64,000 nt of DNA from Spirochaetaceae bacterium (lineage in GTDB: Bacteria > Spirochaetota > Leptospiria > Leptospirales > Leptonemataceae). Shown one piece after another: positions 8,888-17,186 of the stretch (its first letter is position 1; every line of letters begins with the position of its first letter). Both the position numbers and the translations under genes were made by a program. The notes under the pieces are model-generated. The model searched no databases, had not been told where the DNA came from, and saw only the letters and a program-made list of their open reading frames with translations. Where the stretch lies: contig PCBI01000015.1 in assembly GCA_002730875.1 (NCBI GenBank), positions 248,001 to 312,000 of the forward strand, read 5' to 3'.

Positions 8888-9751
8888 TTAATTCTGAATG
8901 ATGATTTCGTACGGAACGTTTTTGCCGCCGCGTTCCAGATCGACATTGAAACGGTCCTGTGTTTGCACCCGTTGCCATATCTCAAACATCTTCTGCTGAT
9001 TCTCCAGCGGTTCCCCGTTGATTCGCTTGAGAATATCCCCGGAGCGTGCGCCCATTTCGTAAAGGATGTTGCCCTGAGGTACCATAATCAGTCGCAGGCC
9101 CAGGATACGGCCATCATCGCTTGTAATGGGAGCAAATTTGTTCTCGTAGAGTTCTTTCTGGTTTTTGGCCAGCTCCTGGATCTTGGCGCGCTGAATTGTT
9201 ATCTTCGTTGCGTTTGGATCAGATTCGGTCTGATTCTGCGTTTGTTGTTTTTCCAGGGCGGCCCCGGTGGTTTCTCCCACGCGGACCGTGAGTTTGCCAT
9301 CCCCCCGTTGAATTACGATCCCTTCGGCGAAAATGCTGACGATCTTGGAGCCGCCGACCTCTTCGCCAAGGTAGTATTCGTTGGGCTCGGATTCGCCTTC
9401 CAGCTGAATAGCGGCGTTGGCGAATTCGGGAGAACCGGCCAGAACGCCCAGAAGGGTGAACTGTTTGATTTCTGCGATTGCGATGCCTTCTTCGCCCTTC
9501 ACCACCGGAGAATCGCGAAAGAAGTTCCCCGAGATTATCTCCTGATAGTCCTCAAAAGGTCGGGACGGAGGAGGAGTAATGATGGGTCCCGGATTGGCCC
9601 GGGGACGAGCCTGCGAACTGTCCGTGGCCCCGGCAAACTGAAACGTTAGGAGTACGATCACCAGGTAAGCGAGCGCGGCACCCAGAAAAGCTCCAGCAGC
9701 AATGGAGAGAAGAAAAATATTCTTCTGCAGTCTTGCCAGGAAGTAGGCCAT
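8888..9751 (-). CDS. gspC: Type II secretion protein GspC with C-terminal PDZ
   Basis: Inner-membrane protein that links the secretin to the inner platform. A single N-terminal membrane helix is visible at residues 13-40 (LLSIAAGAFLGAALAYLVIV). A Pro-rich periplasmic linker and the homology region with FTLLGVLAGSPEFANAAIQ follow. The last about 85 residues form a PDZ-like domain (LIMVPQGNILYEMGARSGD, then ILKRINGEPLENQQKM). Length 287 is typical. Start ATG overlaps the stop of the LysM/M23 gene by one base. With gspL and gspM missing nearby, GspC may be the main inner-membrane anchor; that is inference. Confidence 0.9.
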   Translation of the reverse strand: MAYFLARLQKNIFLLSIAAGAFLGAALAYLVIVLLTFQFAGATDSSQARPRANPGPIITPPPSRPFEDYQEIISGNFFRDSPVVKGEEGIAIAEIKQFTLLGVLAGSPEFANAAIQLEGESEPNEYYLGEEVGGSKIVSIFAEGIVIQRGDGKLTVRVGETTGAALEKQQTQNQTESDPNATKITIQRAKIQELAKNQKELYENKFAPITSDDGRILGLRLIMVPQGNILYEMGARSGDILKRINGEPLENQQKMFEIWQRVQTQDRFNVDLERGGKNVPYEIIIQN

Positions 9752-10845
9752 CAGTCTTTGTATGCAGCTTCGTTGGTTCCGGAGGGAACGGCCTCTTTCA
9801 TTTTAAGCGCTATCCAGGGGTTCATGGGCTTTTTCAGCTTTCGCACTTCAAAATGAAGGTGAGGACCGGTTGCGGCCCCGGTGCGGCCAACTTCGGCGAT
9901 GACCTGTCCCTGGCGGACGATGTCGCCTTTCTTGACCTTGTTCAATCGAGCATGAGCGTATACGGAAATGTACCCGTCCGCATGGCGTAGAAATACAACG
10001 TTGCCATAGCCGTTCATTCGTCCCGAATAGATGACCAGGCCATCCCTGGACGCTTTGATTTCTGCTCCCATGGGCGCGCCGAAGTCGATGCCTTTGTGGA
10101 AATGGTAGGAGCCGGAGAAAGGATTTCGTCTTCGCCCGTAGTTCGAAGTGATTCGCCCTTCAATAGGTTTGATGAACACAGGACGATAGGTATACCCGGC
10201 AGGTAGAGCCTTCTTAATGATGACAAGTTTCTGACCCACTTTCAGCGGATCGTTGATTTTGATTTTGTTCCAGTCCGCAATGTTGGCCACCGTTACGCTC
10301 TGCGCTCTTGCGATTTCGTACAGTGTATCGCCTTTTTTCACCGTGTAGTAATCCTTCTTTTCTACCGGTTTGGGCGATCCCTTTACCTGTAGCTTCTGTC
10401 CCACTGAGAGGTCGTTCTGGTCCACTCCGGCGTTCAGGGTACGCAACTGGGCAACGGAAATACCCAGTTTCTTGCTAATGGAGTAGAACGTATCGCCCTT
10501 CTGCACGGTGTAGGTTTCCGATTTCAGATCCGAGGCGTTGGCAAAAGAGAATGTCTCTTCCGTTTCGGATGCGCTGGCGTTTTCATCCTTGGCTATGGAT
10601 TCGGGAATAAGGATGGCGGGGGTTCGCTTACCAAAGGCCTGTTCCAGTTTCTTCTGGTCCAGATCCACGGAATTAGTGGATTGGATGCCCTGGAAGTATT
10701 TCTCGATAGCATCATCAATTAGATCCTGACCTTCTTCCGCGCCGGGATGAGCCTGCAAAGCTCCGCCCAGCAGAAATAAGCATAGAATCCATTTTGCTGC
10801 AGACCTCATAAAGGAAGTATCGACCAGATGATTACCCATATTCAA
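9751..10845 (-). CDS. Exported LysM-LysM-M23 peptidoglycan endopeptidase
   Basis: Predicted periplasmic murein hydrolase. A signal peptide (RSAAKWILCLFLLGGALQA) is followed by an acidic linker. Two LysM repeats follow (about 100-143, VQKGDTFYSISKKLGIS; about 155-200, VKKGDTLYEIARAQS). The C-terminal LytM/M23 domain has zinc ligands in HKGIDFG and HLHFEVR plus the SVYAHA motif, so it looks catalytically competent, unlike EnvC/NlpD-type activators. The frame opens at a TTG (10845); ATGs at 10839 and 10809 are alternatives, the last placing the signal peptide at the N-terminus. It is the gene just before gspC in the operon, suggesting local wall opening for secreton assembly. Confidence 0.9.
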   Translation of the reverse strand: MNMGNHLVDTSFMRSAAKWILCLFLLGGALQAHPGAEEGQDLIDDAIEKYFQGIQSTNSVDLDQKKLEQAFGKRTPAILIPESIAKDENASASETEETFSFANASDLKSETYTVQKGDTFYSISKKLGISVAQLRTLNAGVDQNDLSVGQKLQVKGSPKPVEKKDYYTVKKGDTLYEIARAQSVTVANIADWNKIKINDPLKVGQKLVIIKKALPAGYTYRPVFIKPIEGRITSNYGRRRNPFSGSYHFHKGIDFGAPMGAEIKASRDGLVIYSGRMNGYGNVVFLRHADGYISVYAHARLNKVKKGDIVRQGQVIAEVGRTGAATGPHLHFEVRKLKKPMNPWIALKMKEAVPSGTNEAAYKD

Positions 10846-10947
10846 TGTTTCCCGACCGTTTCCCGGACAAAGGGACCGCTCCGTGCTCTGATGGCCTGCG
10901 CCATCAGCAAGTCGGTTGCTATCCGGCGATGATTTTTATTTCGGGTC

Positions 10948-11367
10948 TTAGTTTGCCGGGCTTAGAAGCTGGTTTAGCCGCTCGGTGACCACCTGTCGAC
11001 CATTTCCCTGCTCCGTATCCACATCTGTCTGGAAAAGATACAATATCACCCGTCCCGGAGTGTTTTCCCGGTCCTTCCTGGCTTCCCGGGCCCGGACTTT
11101 CACCCAGTCCGGAGAGCTCTCAATCTGAATCTTCAAAAGTGTGCCCCTTTTGAAGAGAGGATCGTCCTTGTCGGCCTGGTTGGCGAACTCCGGAAAAATA
11201 TCCGTTTTTGCGCGGAATACCTGCTTTTCCAGTTCCTCATTCCATTCCAGAGTCTCGGCGGGCTTGAGGATGGGCGTGGAGCAAGCAACCAGCCAGAGTC
11301 CCGAAACAAACAGAATCAGAAGCGGGAAATTGAGAGACCGAAAGCTACGAAAAAATGGGCAGAACAT
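10948..11367 (-). CDS. Small lipoprotein heading the secretion operon
   Basis: 139 residues from the ATG at 11367; longer frames from 11622 run antisense into comM and are unlikely. The N-terminus has a hydrophobic stretch and lipobox LWLVAC, with Cys 29 as the lipidated residue followed by STP. The mature part is charged and includes KVRAREARKDRENTPGR. Its last segment (VVTERLNQLLSPA) is helical. I do not recognise a family. As the first gene before the LysM/M23 peptidase and gspC-J, it could be a pilotin-like or assembly factor; this is inference from position only. It diverges from comM across about 66 bp, which should hold promoters for both directions. Confidence 0.72.
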   Translation of the reverse strand: MFCPFFRSFRSLNFPLLILFVSGLWLVACSTPILKPAETLEWNEELEKQVFRAKTDIFPEFANQADKDDPLFKRGTLLKIQIESSPDWVKVRAREARKDRENTPGRVILYLFQTDVDTEQGNGRQVVTERLNQLLSPAN

Positions 11368-11433
11368 GCTCAAACAGGGTTTCGGTGAGCCATTTTTTTG
11401 GCAACGTTTCTTTCCTTCAGGACATTCAGGGGT

Positions 11434-12921
11434 ATGGAGTATTCTTCTTTTCGAGCGCCCTGTTTGAATACGGCCGGCAATCCGGAGGTCGTGCTTCTGG
11501 AATGTGTGATGAAAACCGGGATACCGGAGTTCCAGGTCGCCGGCCTGGCGCCCTCCCGGGCCAGGGAAGCAATGGAGCGACTTTCCTGCGGCTTGCAGAT
11601 GCATGGACTGCGATTCGGACATAAACGAATCACAGTGAACGTAGAGGGCCGGCCCGATCCAGATCTGGTGGAGCTTCTGGATCTTCCCATTCTGGTAACC
11701 ATACTACTCGCTCAGAAAAACCGACTTCCTGGTCTAATGGGCAATGCTACCTGTCTGGGTAAGCTTTCTCTGTCCGGAGCCATCCGCCCGCTCAATCAGC
11801 CGGCCCGCCTGCTGGCCGTGGCCGGTCATCTGGGATTTCAAAGAATGCTCTCGCATATCTCTTATCCCTTGAAACTGTGCGATGGCTCGGCCACACCGGA
11901 GCGGATCGAGACGATACAGGATCTACTACGCGGGAATGAAAAGCCTGTGAATTGTTCGCCGATCATCGAAAGAGAACAGATCGGTCCGGTGTCGCAGGCC
12001 GGATCAATAACCTACGGCCGCAAAGTAATGCGAGCTGCCGTGGCTGCTGCGGAAGCCCGCCACAGTTTAATGTGTCTGGGACCGCCTGGATCGGGAAAGA
12101 CAACGCTGGCTGGCGCGATCTATGAAATGCTCCCTCCTGCGGACGAAACGGAGGCCCGGGAGATTTTCTTTCGCAACCAGTCCGAGCAGGAACCGGGGCA
12201 GCGTCCGTTTCGCCGACCCCATCATAGCAGCACGGTGGTGGCCATGATTGGCGGAGGCACTCCTATACGATGCGGCGAAGTCACACGAGCCAATCATGGA
12301 ATGCTGCTTCTGGACGAATTGGGTGAGTTCAGACGGGAGGTCCTGCAGTCATTGCGCGAACCCATGGACAACTACTTTGTCCACATCTCCAGGGGAAATC
12401 ATCGGGAAGCTCTGCCCTGCCATAACTGGTGGATTGCCACAGCCAATCCCTGTAAATGCGGGATGGCAGGATCCTCCGGAGTTTGCCGGTGCACCGAGGC
12501 ATCTGTCCGGCAGTATCAGACCCGAATGTTGGGAGCTCTGGAGGATCGCATTGATATTCAGCTTTTCGTGGAAAGCGATGGGGCCTGTACAGGTTGGGAC
12601 GAAATCAATCTCTGGCGGGAGAATCTACGCAACGCGCAGCAGAAGAGAACGCGGTCTGGCGGCTATCGCTTCAACGCGGACATTGAAGACCTTGAGCGGT
12701 GGTGTATTCTGGAAGGTGGCGCCTACGAGCGGTTTCATCGGGAAACCGAAGGCTGGAGCAACAGAAAAAAGCATCGAATCCGGCGGCTTGCCCGGAGCAT
12801 AGCGGATATGTCCGGGGCCGCCTGGATCCAGATGGAACATTTACTGGAGGCGCTGCGTTATTCGTATGCAGGCATGGCTATTTCGCAAGAAAGTGCGAAA
12901 GCTCCATCGCTATACGGTTGA
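11434..12921 (+). CDS. comM: YifB/ComM-family AAA ATPase
   Basis: Mg-chelatase-like AAA+ protein. ComM in naturally transforming bacteria is a branch-migration helicase. The N-terminal Lon-protease-like fold has TGIPEFQVAGLAPSRAREA and GHKRITVNV. Walker A is GPPGSGKTT, Walker B is MLLLDELGEF, and the conserved ANPCKCG loop and GALEDRIDIQL sensor segment are present. The C-terminal helical domain contains RRLARSIADMSG. The ATG at 11434 is preferred over an upstream TTG (11398). Length 495 is normal. It is the only plus-strand gene here; its 3' end overlaps the small minus-strand gene by 44 bp. Whether this organism is transformable cannot be judged from this window. Confidence 0.93.
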   Translation: MEYSSFRAPCLNTAGNPEVVLLECVMKTGIPEFQVAGLAPSRAREAMERLSCGLQMHGLRFGHKRITVNVEGRPDPDLVELLDLPILVTILLAQKNRLPGLMGNATCLGKLSLSGAIRPLNQPARLLAVAGHLGFQRMLSHISYPLKLCDGSATPERIETIQDLLRGNEKPVNCSPIIEREQIGPVSQAGSITYGRKVMRAAVAAAEARHSLMCLGPPGSGKTTLAGAIYEMLPPADETEAREIFFRNQSEQEPGQRPFRRPHHSSTVVAMIGGGTPIRCGEVTRANHGMLLLDELGEFRREVLQSLREPMDNYFVHISRGNHREALPCHNWWIATANPCKCGMAGSSGVCRCTEASVRQYQTRMLGALEDRIDIQLFVESDGACTGWDEINLWRENLRNAQQKRTRSGGYRFNADIEDLERWCILEGGAYERFHRETEGWSNRKKHRIRRLARSIADMSGAAWIQMEHLLEALRYSYAGMAISQESAKAPSLYG

Positions 12922-13075
12922 TCGCATGCTCCATGTAGTCATCGTTTACAATCTTTTCTTTATACGTGGAGATGTCACGGGTTGCCATATCCACTCCCTG
13001 CTTGCGCAGTAGAACTGGATCCGGACCGTACTTCTCCCGCTGGACTTCCCTGTCCGGTTCGAGGAGTATTTTCAT
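12878..13075 (-). CDS. Small unknown protein, 65 residues
   Basis: No family recognised. The sequence is well balanced and protein-like (ILLEPDREVQREKYGPDPVLL, then KEKIVNDDYMEHAINR), with no signal peptide, membrane segment or Cys. The ATG at 13075 has an AGGGA Shine-Dalgarno sequence 8-9 nt upstream, lying in the loop of a small hairpin. A second perfect hairpin lies just before it (see 13078-13114). The end overlaps comM in convergent orientation. YraN lies upstream on the same strand. A soluble regulatory or adaptor protein is possible. Confidence 0.62.
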   Translation of the reverse strand: MKILLEPDREVQREKYGPDPVLLRKQGVDMATRDISTYKEKIVNDDYMEHAINRIAMELSHFLAK

Positions 13076-13077
13076 TG

Positions 13078-13114
13078 TTACTTCCCTGTAACGTTTATTT
13101 CCATCCGTGGAAAT
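13078..13114 (-). promoter_or_regulatory. Two tandem hairpins in the leader of the 65-residue gene
   Basis: On the minus strand the leader reads a 7-bp perfect stem with a 4-nt CGGA loop (ATTTCCA/TGGAAAT, 13097-13114). After 3 nt comes a 5-bp stem GTTAC/GTAAC (13078-13093) whose loop AGGGAA is the Shine-Dalgarno sequence. The start codon follows 2 nt later. This could modulate translation. Role not shown. Confidence 0.45.
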
Positions 13115-13200
13115 CGACCTTACTCTTTTTGTATTTCCGTGGCCGACAAAAGTACATTCGACCCGGTACCAAAAATGGCTGAGAACTTTCCCGGCTGATT

Positions 13201-13656
13201 CTAAAAAATAGACTGGAAGTGTTCCAGGCCATTCCTATTTACCCAGATTAGATCAAAGCTGACCGGGAGGTCAAGCGCATCAAGTTCCGAAGCAAGTTGT
13301 TTATGTCCTGTTTGACGTAAAAAGGCGACATATTCGATCAAAAAGGAACGTGCCGCAATTCTTGTTTTATGTCTTCGCAACCGATGCTGAGTTTCCAGCG
13401 GATGTTTCCAGATCGATTCATGCGACTTAACTTCCACTGCATGGAGCGCGGGCCCGTTGGCTGCCCCGTCGCTTGGCCCGGCTATGGGCTCCAGGGTAAG
13501 TAGATCGATTTCGGTTCGACCGGTTCTATAATTATGCGCGAGAATCCGATGTCCCTTCTTTCGCATATAAAGGGCGGCCCGCCATTCTCCCCGGTTTCGC
13601 ATTTTGTTGCCTTTTTTAAGTGGCAGTAAGGGGGCGTTGTGATGCCTGGTAGTCAT
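13201..13656 (-). CDS. YraN/UPF0102-family nuclease-fold protein
   Basis: The conserved restriction-endonuclease-like core is visible: NRGEWRAALYMRKKGHRIL, then NYRTGRTEIDLLTL and HAVEVKS (the family's GEIDLI...FVEVK motif). The Glu-Asp and Glu-x-Lys residues of the PD-(D/E)XK fold are retained. The domain probably begins at the ATG at 13602 (MRNRGEW); the ATG at 13656 is given here and a TTG at 13740 is also open. The family's role is unclear, although the gene is often beside rnhB and ribosomal genes, as it is here. C-terminal residues (LPVSFDLIWVNRNG) match the last strand of the fold. Confidence 0.85.
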   Translation of the reverse strand: MTTRHHNAPLLPLKKGNKMRNRGEWRAALYMRKKGHRILAHNYRTGRTEIDLLTLEPIAGPSDGAANGPALHAVEVKSHESIWKHPLETQHRLRRHKTRIAARSFLIEYVAFLRQTGHKQLASELDALDLPVSFDLIWVNRNGLEHFQSIF

Positions 13657-13764
13657 ATCCCTGAATGTCTGCAAACCGGGTATCGTTGCTCTTTTTTCTG
13701 TAGCAAAGAACAGAAGGCGATAGGCTAGAGGAGGCAACAATCAGCGAGGCAGGGCTATGCGAAA

Positions 13765-14967
13765 CTACATTTCCTGTTCCAGATCGAGGCCGGCATCTTC
13801 TTCCGAGATGGCTCGAATAATGTAAACTTGCGTGTGTTCCATTAGGTCCAGAAAAGACAGCCCGGAATAAGGCAGCTTCTTTTCGTCCCGCATAAGTCGA
13901 ACCACAGGCCGAAGGGGCTTTTCGGCATTCGCGCCCACGACCAGACCAATCTGGCCGGTGCTTAGCTCAATCAGAGAGCCCAGGGGATACATGCCCATAC
14001 ATCCCAGGAAGGCTCGCAGTAGTTTGGGATCGTATTGTTCTGTGCCCAGACTGAGCAGGTTTTTCATCGATTCGTAGGGCAACTTGGACGGGCGATAGGG
14101 TCGTTCCTCGATCTGGGCCGTATAGGTATCCACTATCCGTGCCATTCGCGCCATCACATCGATCTGTCCGCCGGAAAGGCCCTGGGGATAGCCCTTTCCG
14201 TTAAACGATTCCTGGTGCTGCAAAGCCACTACGGCCAGCGAAGCCTTTACCCGGGCGTCATTTAGAAGCATCTTGTAGCCAATCAGCGGATGTGTGCGAA
14301 TGGCATTCTTTTCCTGATCCTCGAGATCCGTCTTTGTGGTGTAAAGATCCATAGGCAGACGGGTCATACCGGAGTCCATAAGCAGAAGCGAAAGGCAGAC
14401 TTCCTGGAGTCGCGGCCGGGAGAAGTTCAGCGACTTTCCCAGGTGAACTCCGTAGCAGGCGGCGTGCACCGCATGAGCAATAATGGGGTTGGCTGAAACG
14501 TACCGGTAGCGGGCTGCAATAATGATGAGAGGTACGGCAAAGAGATCGTCTACCAGGGCCTGGGATACCTTGAGCACCGCCTGGTTATCGAACTGCTTTT
14601 TCTCATTCAATAGCTTCCAGTTTTGCTCCAGAGTTTTTCCGTATTCAGCCAGACGAGTGCGAAACTGGTTTCTGTTCTTTCTTAGCTGTTCATATTCGCT
14701 ATGCAGCCGGAGGGCTTCCGCTGAAAAGCTGGCCGAAACCGGAGTGGGTTCATCTCTGGTATCAAAGGCGCTGGCGGAGGCGGCCTCGGGTTCCTTCATG
14801 AGTTGACCCGAAGTCTCTACATCCTCAATGCCCCATTTCTTGAGTCGATCAATGTCCTTCTGAGTAAGCTCCTGTTTGGCTTGAACCAGTACATTGCTCG
14901 GATCAATATAGACGGCCGAGTCAAATACCATTCCAGGTCGCAGCTGTGATACCTTTAGTTTACGCAT
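13765..14967 (-). CDS. HD-GYP-related protein with degenerate metal site
   Basis: The N-terminus RKLKVSQLRPGMVF is the DUF3391-like start seen in HD-GYP proteins, which hydrolyse cyclic-di-GMP. The C-terminal half (about 165-300) aligns with the HD-GYP domain: IIAHAVHAACYG, THPLIGYKML, ESFNGKGYPQGLSG and RIVDTYTAQIEERPYRP. Key ligands are altered: the HD pair reads MD (LLLMDSG) and the HHE motif reads QHQE. GYP itself is kept. So it may bind rather than cleave c-di-GMP. ATG at 14967 is preferred because the family starts there; an ATG at 15003 is possible. 185-221 bp upstream separate it from the ylqH-like gene and contain no clear gene. Confidence 0.85.
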   Translation of the reverse strand: MRKLKVSQLRPGMVFDSAVYIDPSNVLVQAKQELTQKDIDRLKKWGIEDVETSGQLMKEPEAASASAFDTRDEPTPVSASFSAEALRLHSEYEQLRKNRNQFRTRLAEYGKTLEQNWKLLNEKKQFDNQAVLKVSQALVDDLFAVPLIIIAARYRYVSANPIIAHAVHAACYGVHLGKSLNFSRPRLQEVCLSLLLMDSGMTRLPMDLYTTKTDLEDQEKNAIRTHPLIGYKMLLNDARVKASLAVVALQHQESFNGKGYPQGLSGGQIDVMARMARIVDTYTAQIEERPYRPSKLPYESMKNLLSLGTEQYDPKLLRAFLGCMGMYPLGSLIELSTGQIGLVVGANAEKPLRPVVRLMRDEKKLPYSGLSFLDLMEHTQVYIIRAISEEDAGLDLEQEM

Positions 14968-15188
14968 ACATGTTTTCCGGCTATTGTGGCCGGAATAATC
15001 CATTTACTATAACCCATTCTAATGAATCCTGTAGAATCGCAACCGTATATGCATTGCACAGGACCATTTATTGTTTCGGCTCCCGAAGCAGTGAAAATCC
15101 AACGCATTCCGTACTACGGCAAAAAAAGCAGATGTTCAGGCGGACATTAGATGTTAACCTCCGGCTCACTGTTCTCCTATATCCGGCT

Positions 15189-15467
15189 CTAATACTTTCC
15201 CTGTGTCTGATAAAGATAGGCAAATATACGGGAAACAGCCCTGTACAGATTCTCCGGGATTTCCTGCCCCACTTTGACTCCCTGAAGGAAGTCTGTCAGG
15301 GATGGGTCTTGAACTATCGTTACATTGTGTCTGCGGGCAAGCTCCAGAATCCTTTCTCCAAGCTCCCCCTCCCCCCGCGCCATTAGCCGAGGCGCCATAT
15401 CCCGGGCTTCGTCGAAGGATAAGGCTGCCGCCTTGAGTTGATCCGTTTTCGGTTCCTGTCCTTCCAT
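15189..15467 (-). CDS. Stand-alone FlhB/EscU C-terminal-like protein (YlqH type)
   Basis: 92 residues matching the cytoplasmic C-terminal domain of the flagellar export switch FlhB: AAALSFDEARDMAPRLMARG, LARRHNVTIVQDPSLTDFL and IPENLYRAVSRIFAYLYQ. The autocleavage NPTH motif and all membrane helices of FlhB are absent. Such free domains (YlqH in Bacillus, FhlX-type) occur beside rnhB and a partner gene, exactly as here. It may interact with the flagellar export apparatus or substrate FliK-like proteins; function is not established. It starts 64 nt after the upstream 318-codon frame ends. Confidence 0.85.
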   Translation of the reverse strand: MEGQEPKTDQLKAAALSFDEARDMAPRLMARGEGELGERILELARRHNVTIVQDPSLTDFLQGVKVGQEIPENLYRAVSRIFAYLYQTQGKY

Positions 15468-15531
15468 AGTCAGTCTCCAGACCGGCCCGACATCGCCCTG
15501 CTATTCAGACCGAGTCCCCGTTCACAATTGT

Positions 15532-16488
15532 TCATGCCTGCCACAATTGCCCGGCGCTAAAAAAGGATGGATCCGGAAAACGGGACAGAACCGCGATCTC
15601 GGCAATGGATGGATCCCGAAAGCCATGGACCAGCCCCAGAAGCTCCTGCCGGGCTGTCTCCTCCGGTTGAACGATGAGTAGCCGGATCGTCTGGAAGTCC
15701 GCCGAATCGGAATAGAATACGAAAAGCGACTCCTGGTGGTTGCCCAAACTGGCAGTCATGGCCCAGAAGGCCGGACTGGATGGCCCTGAGCTCAAAGCGG
15801 TGGCTTCTTGCTTTGAATTCTCGCCAGGATCCACTTCCAGGGCTGAATCTCCAGTGGCACTGGCGCCTGTCATGGGCGCTCCTTTGTCCGTGGGCACTTC
15901 GGAACGGTCCAGGTTTGCTTCGGTCTTGCTTCTTCGCCAGTATTTGAATAACTCGGTGAGCGAATGAAAGAATTGCAGCTTTTCCGGGCCCAGCTTCATG
16001 ACGAAATCCCGTAGCGCTGCACTCGATTCCCGGGAAACATCCAGGTCCTGCTGATTTAGCAACTTGAGAAAGAACTGTCCATCCTGCTTTTCTACCCTGA
16101 AGAACAGGTTCTGACCTTCCTGTACCCCACGTACCTGGAGCAATGCCTTGAGCATCTGGCCGCCCAGATGAAGTCGGATCACCTGACCCGGTATACCCGA
16201 ATCCAGGGCCTTTCCCTGAACTTCCCGGCCCACCATGGACTGCAACATATCCGTCAGGGGTAGTCGCAGTCGCGCGGGAAGATTGGCCAACTCAACCTTC
16301 ATTGGAATAAGTAGGCACCGCTTGCTTTGCGGGGCAAGCATAAGAAGCATCGGATCGGTCTGGCGCCGAACGGATCCGAAACGGTCCCGGGTATCGGATG
16401 ATGGAAAGCCCCTCTTTTTGTGAAATGCCGGCGGGTTGTTGCCTTCTAATTGGACCGGGAAGCCCTGTTTTTGCGCAATGCCTGCCAA
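15532..16488 (-). CDS. YlqG-position protein, unknown function
   Basis: Up to 318 residues from a TTG; the well-folded part probably begins at the ATG at 16302 (MKVELANLPARLRLPL). Visible features are a beta-rich region (GQVIRLHLGGQMLKALLQV), a Ser/Thr/Gly-rich linker near 205-240, and a C-terminal beta-alpha domain (QESLFVFYSDSADFQTIRLL). It lies between rnhB and the FlhB-C-like gene, the place held by ylqG in Bacillus, where the product resembles FliK hook-length proteins. The layout, with a flexible middle and a compact C-terminal part, would suit that, but I cannot show homology by eye. Confidence 0.6.
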   Translation of the reverse strand: MAGIAQKQGFPVQLEGNNPPAFHKKRGFPSSDTRDRFGSVRRQTDPMLLMLAPQSKRCLLIPMKVELANLPARLRLPLTDMLQSMVGREVQGKALDSGIPGQVIRLHLGGQMLKALLQVRGVQEGQNLFFRVEKQDGQFFLKLLNQQDLDVSRESSAALRDFVMKLGPEKLQFFHSLTELFKYWRRSKTEANLDRSEVPTDKGAPMTGASATGDSALEVDPGENSKQEATALSSGPSSPAFWAMTASLGNHQESLFVFYSDSADFQTIRLLIVQPEETARQELLGLVHGFRDPSIAEIAVLSRFPDPSFFSAGQLWQA

Positions 16489-16537
16489 TCATTGTCTTTC
16501 TACAGTGATCCACGGCGACTGGTCGGGTGAACCGGGC

Positions 16538-17173
16538 TCAGTTTTTCAGCTTGAAGCTCCGGCGGTGCAACGGGGATAAACCCAGGCTCTTGATTTGATT
16601 GCGGTGGTGAGCTGTACCGTAGCCAGCATGCTTGCCAAAATCGTATCCGGGAAATAACTGATCGAATCGTAGCATCCTGCGGTCCCTGAGCACCTTGGCT
16701 ACTATGGAAGCACAGGCGATGGAAAATACCCGGTTATCGCCTCCCACAAGGCAGAGGATCTGAAGTTCCGGGAAGGCGGACCTGAGTCTTTTCAGAGGAT
16801 AGTTACCATCAATGAGTACCGCAACCGGCGCGATACCACGGCTTCTTGTCCGGTGTATAGCTTGGATCATGCAATCCTCAATGGATTGATTGATTCCCAG
16901 CGAATCTATCTTGCGCGATGAATGCATTACGACGCCGGAGCATTGGCTGTGCTTCCGAATAGGTTCCATTAAGGCTTCTCTGCGGGAGCGGGACAGGAGC
17001 TTGGAGTCTCGCACCAGGGATAGTTCTACCGGAAGGGTCTCTATGATGTCCTGAGCAAAGACTGTGTAACCCACGGCAACGGGACCGGCCAGACAGCCAC
17101 GGCCCGCCTCATCCAGACCCAGGACCGGTCCGGAGAACTGGAGCTCTAGCTTTTCGAATTGGATACCCTTCAG
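16538..17173 (-). CDS. rnhB: Ribonuclease HII, apparently starting at CTG
   Basis: Degrades RNA in RNA-DNA hybrids. The catalytic motif LDEAGRGCLAGPVAVGY lies upstream of the first ATG/GTG/TTG in frame (GTG at 17074), so a start there would remove the active-site Asp and Glu. The frame is open back to a CTG at 17173, which has GGAG 7 nt upstream. This gives 211 residues, the usual size. The rest is intact: RDSKLLSRSRREALMEPI, VLIDGN, GGDNRVFSIACASIVAKVLRD, and GYGTAHH. An ATG at 17178 is out of frame and meets a stop after two codons. A one-base assembly error is the alternative. A strong terminator for rplS ends only about 15 nt before the start. Confidence 0.9.
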   Translation of the reverse strand: MKGIQFEKLELQFSGPVLGLDEAGRGCLAGPVAVGYTVFAQDIIETLPVELSLVRDSKLLSRSRREALMEPIRKHSQCSGVVMHSSRKIDSLGINQSIEDCMIQAIHRTRSRGIAPVAVLIDGNYPLKRLRSAFPELQILCLVGGDNRVFSIACASIVAKVLRDRRMLRFDQLFPGYDFGKHAGYGTAHHRNQIKSLGLSPLHRRSFKLKN

Positions 17174-17186
17174 TGCATAACTCCAA

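Noticed and set aside
11368..11622. N-terminal extension of the operon-heading lipoprotein
   Set aside because: It runs antisense into comM, and the signal peptide starts right after the ATG at 11367.
15004..15188. A 33-codon frame beginning with GTG (minus strand, after AGGAG)
   Set aside because: Good ribosome-binding site but the peptide is short, Cys/Arg-rich and without any sign of conservation; not enough to call.
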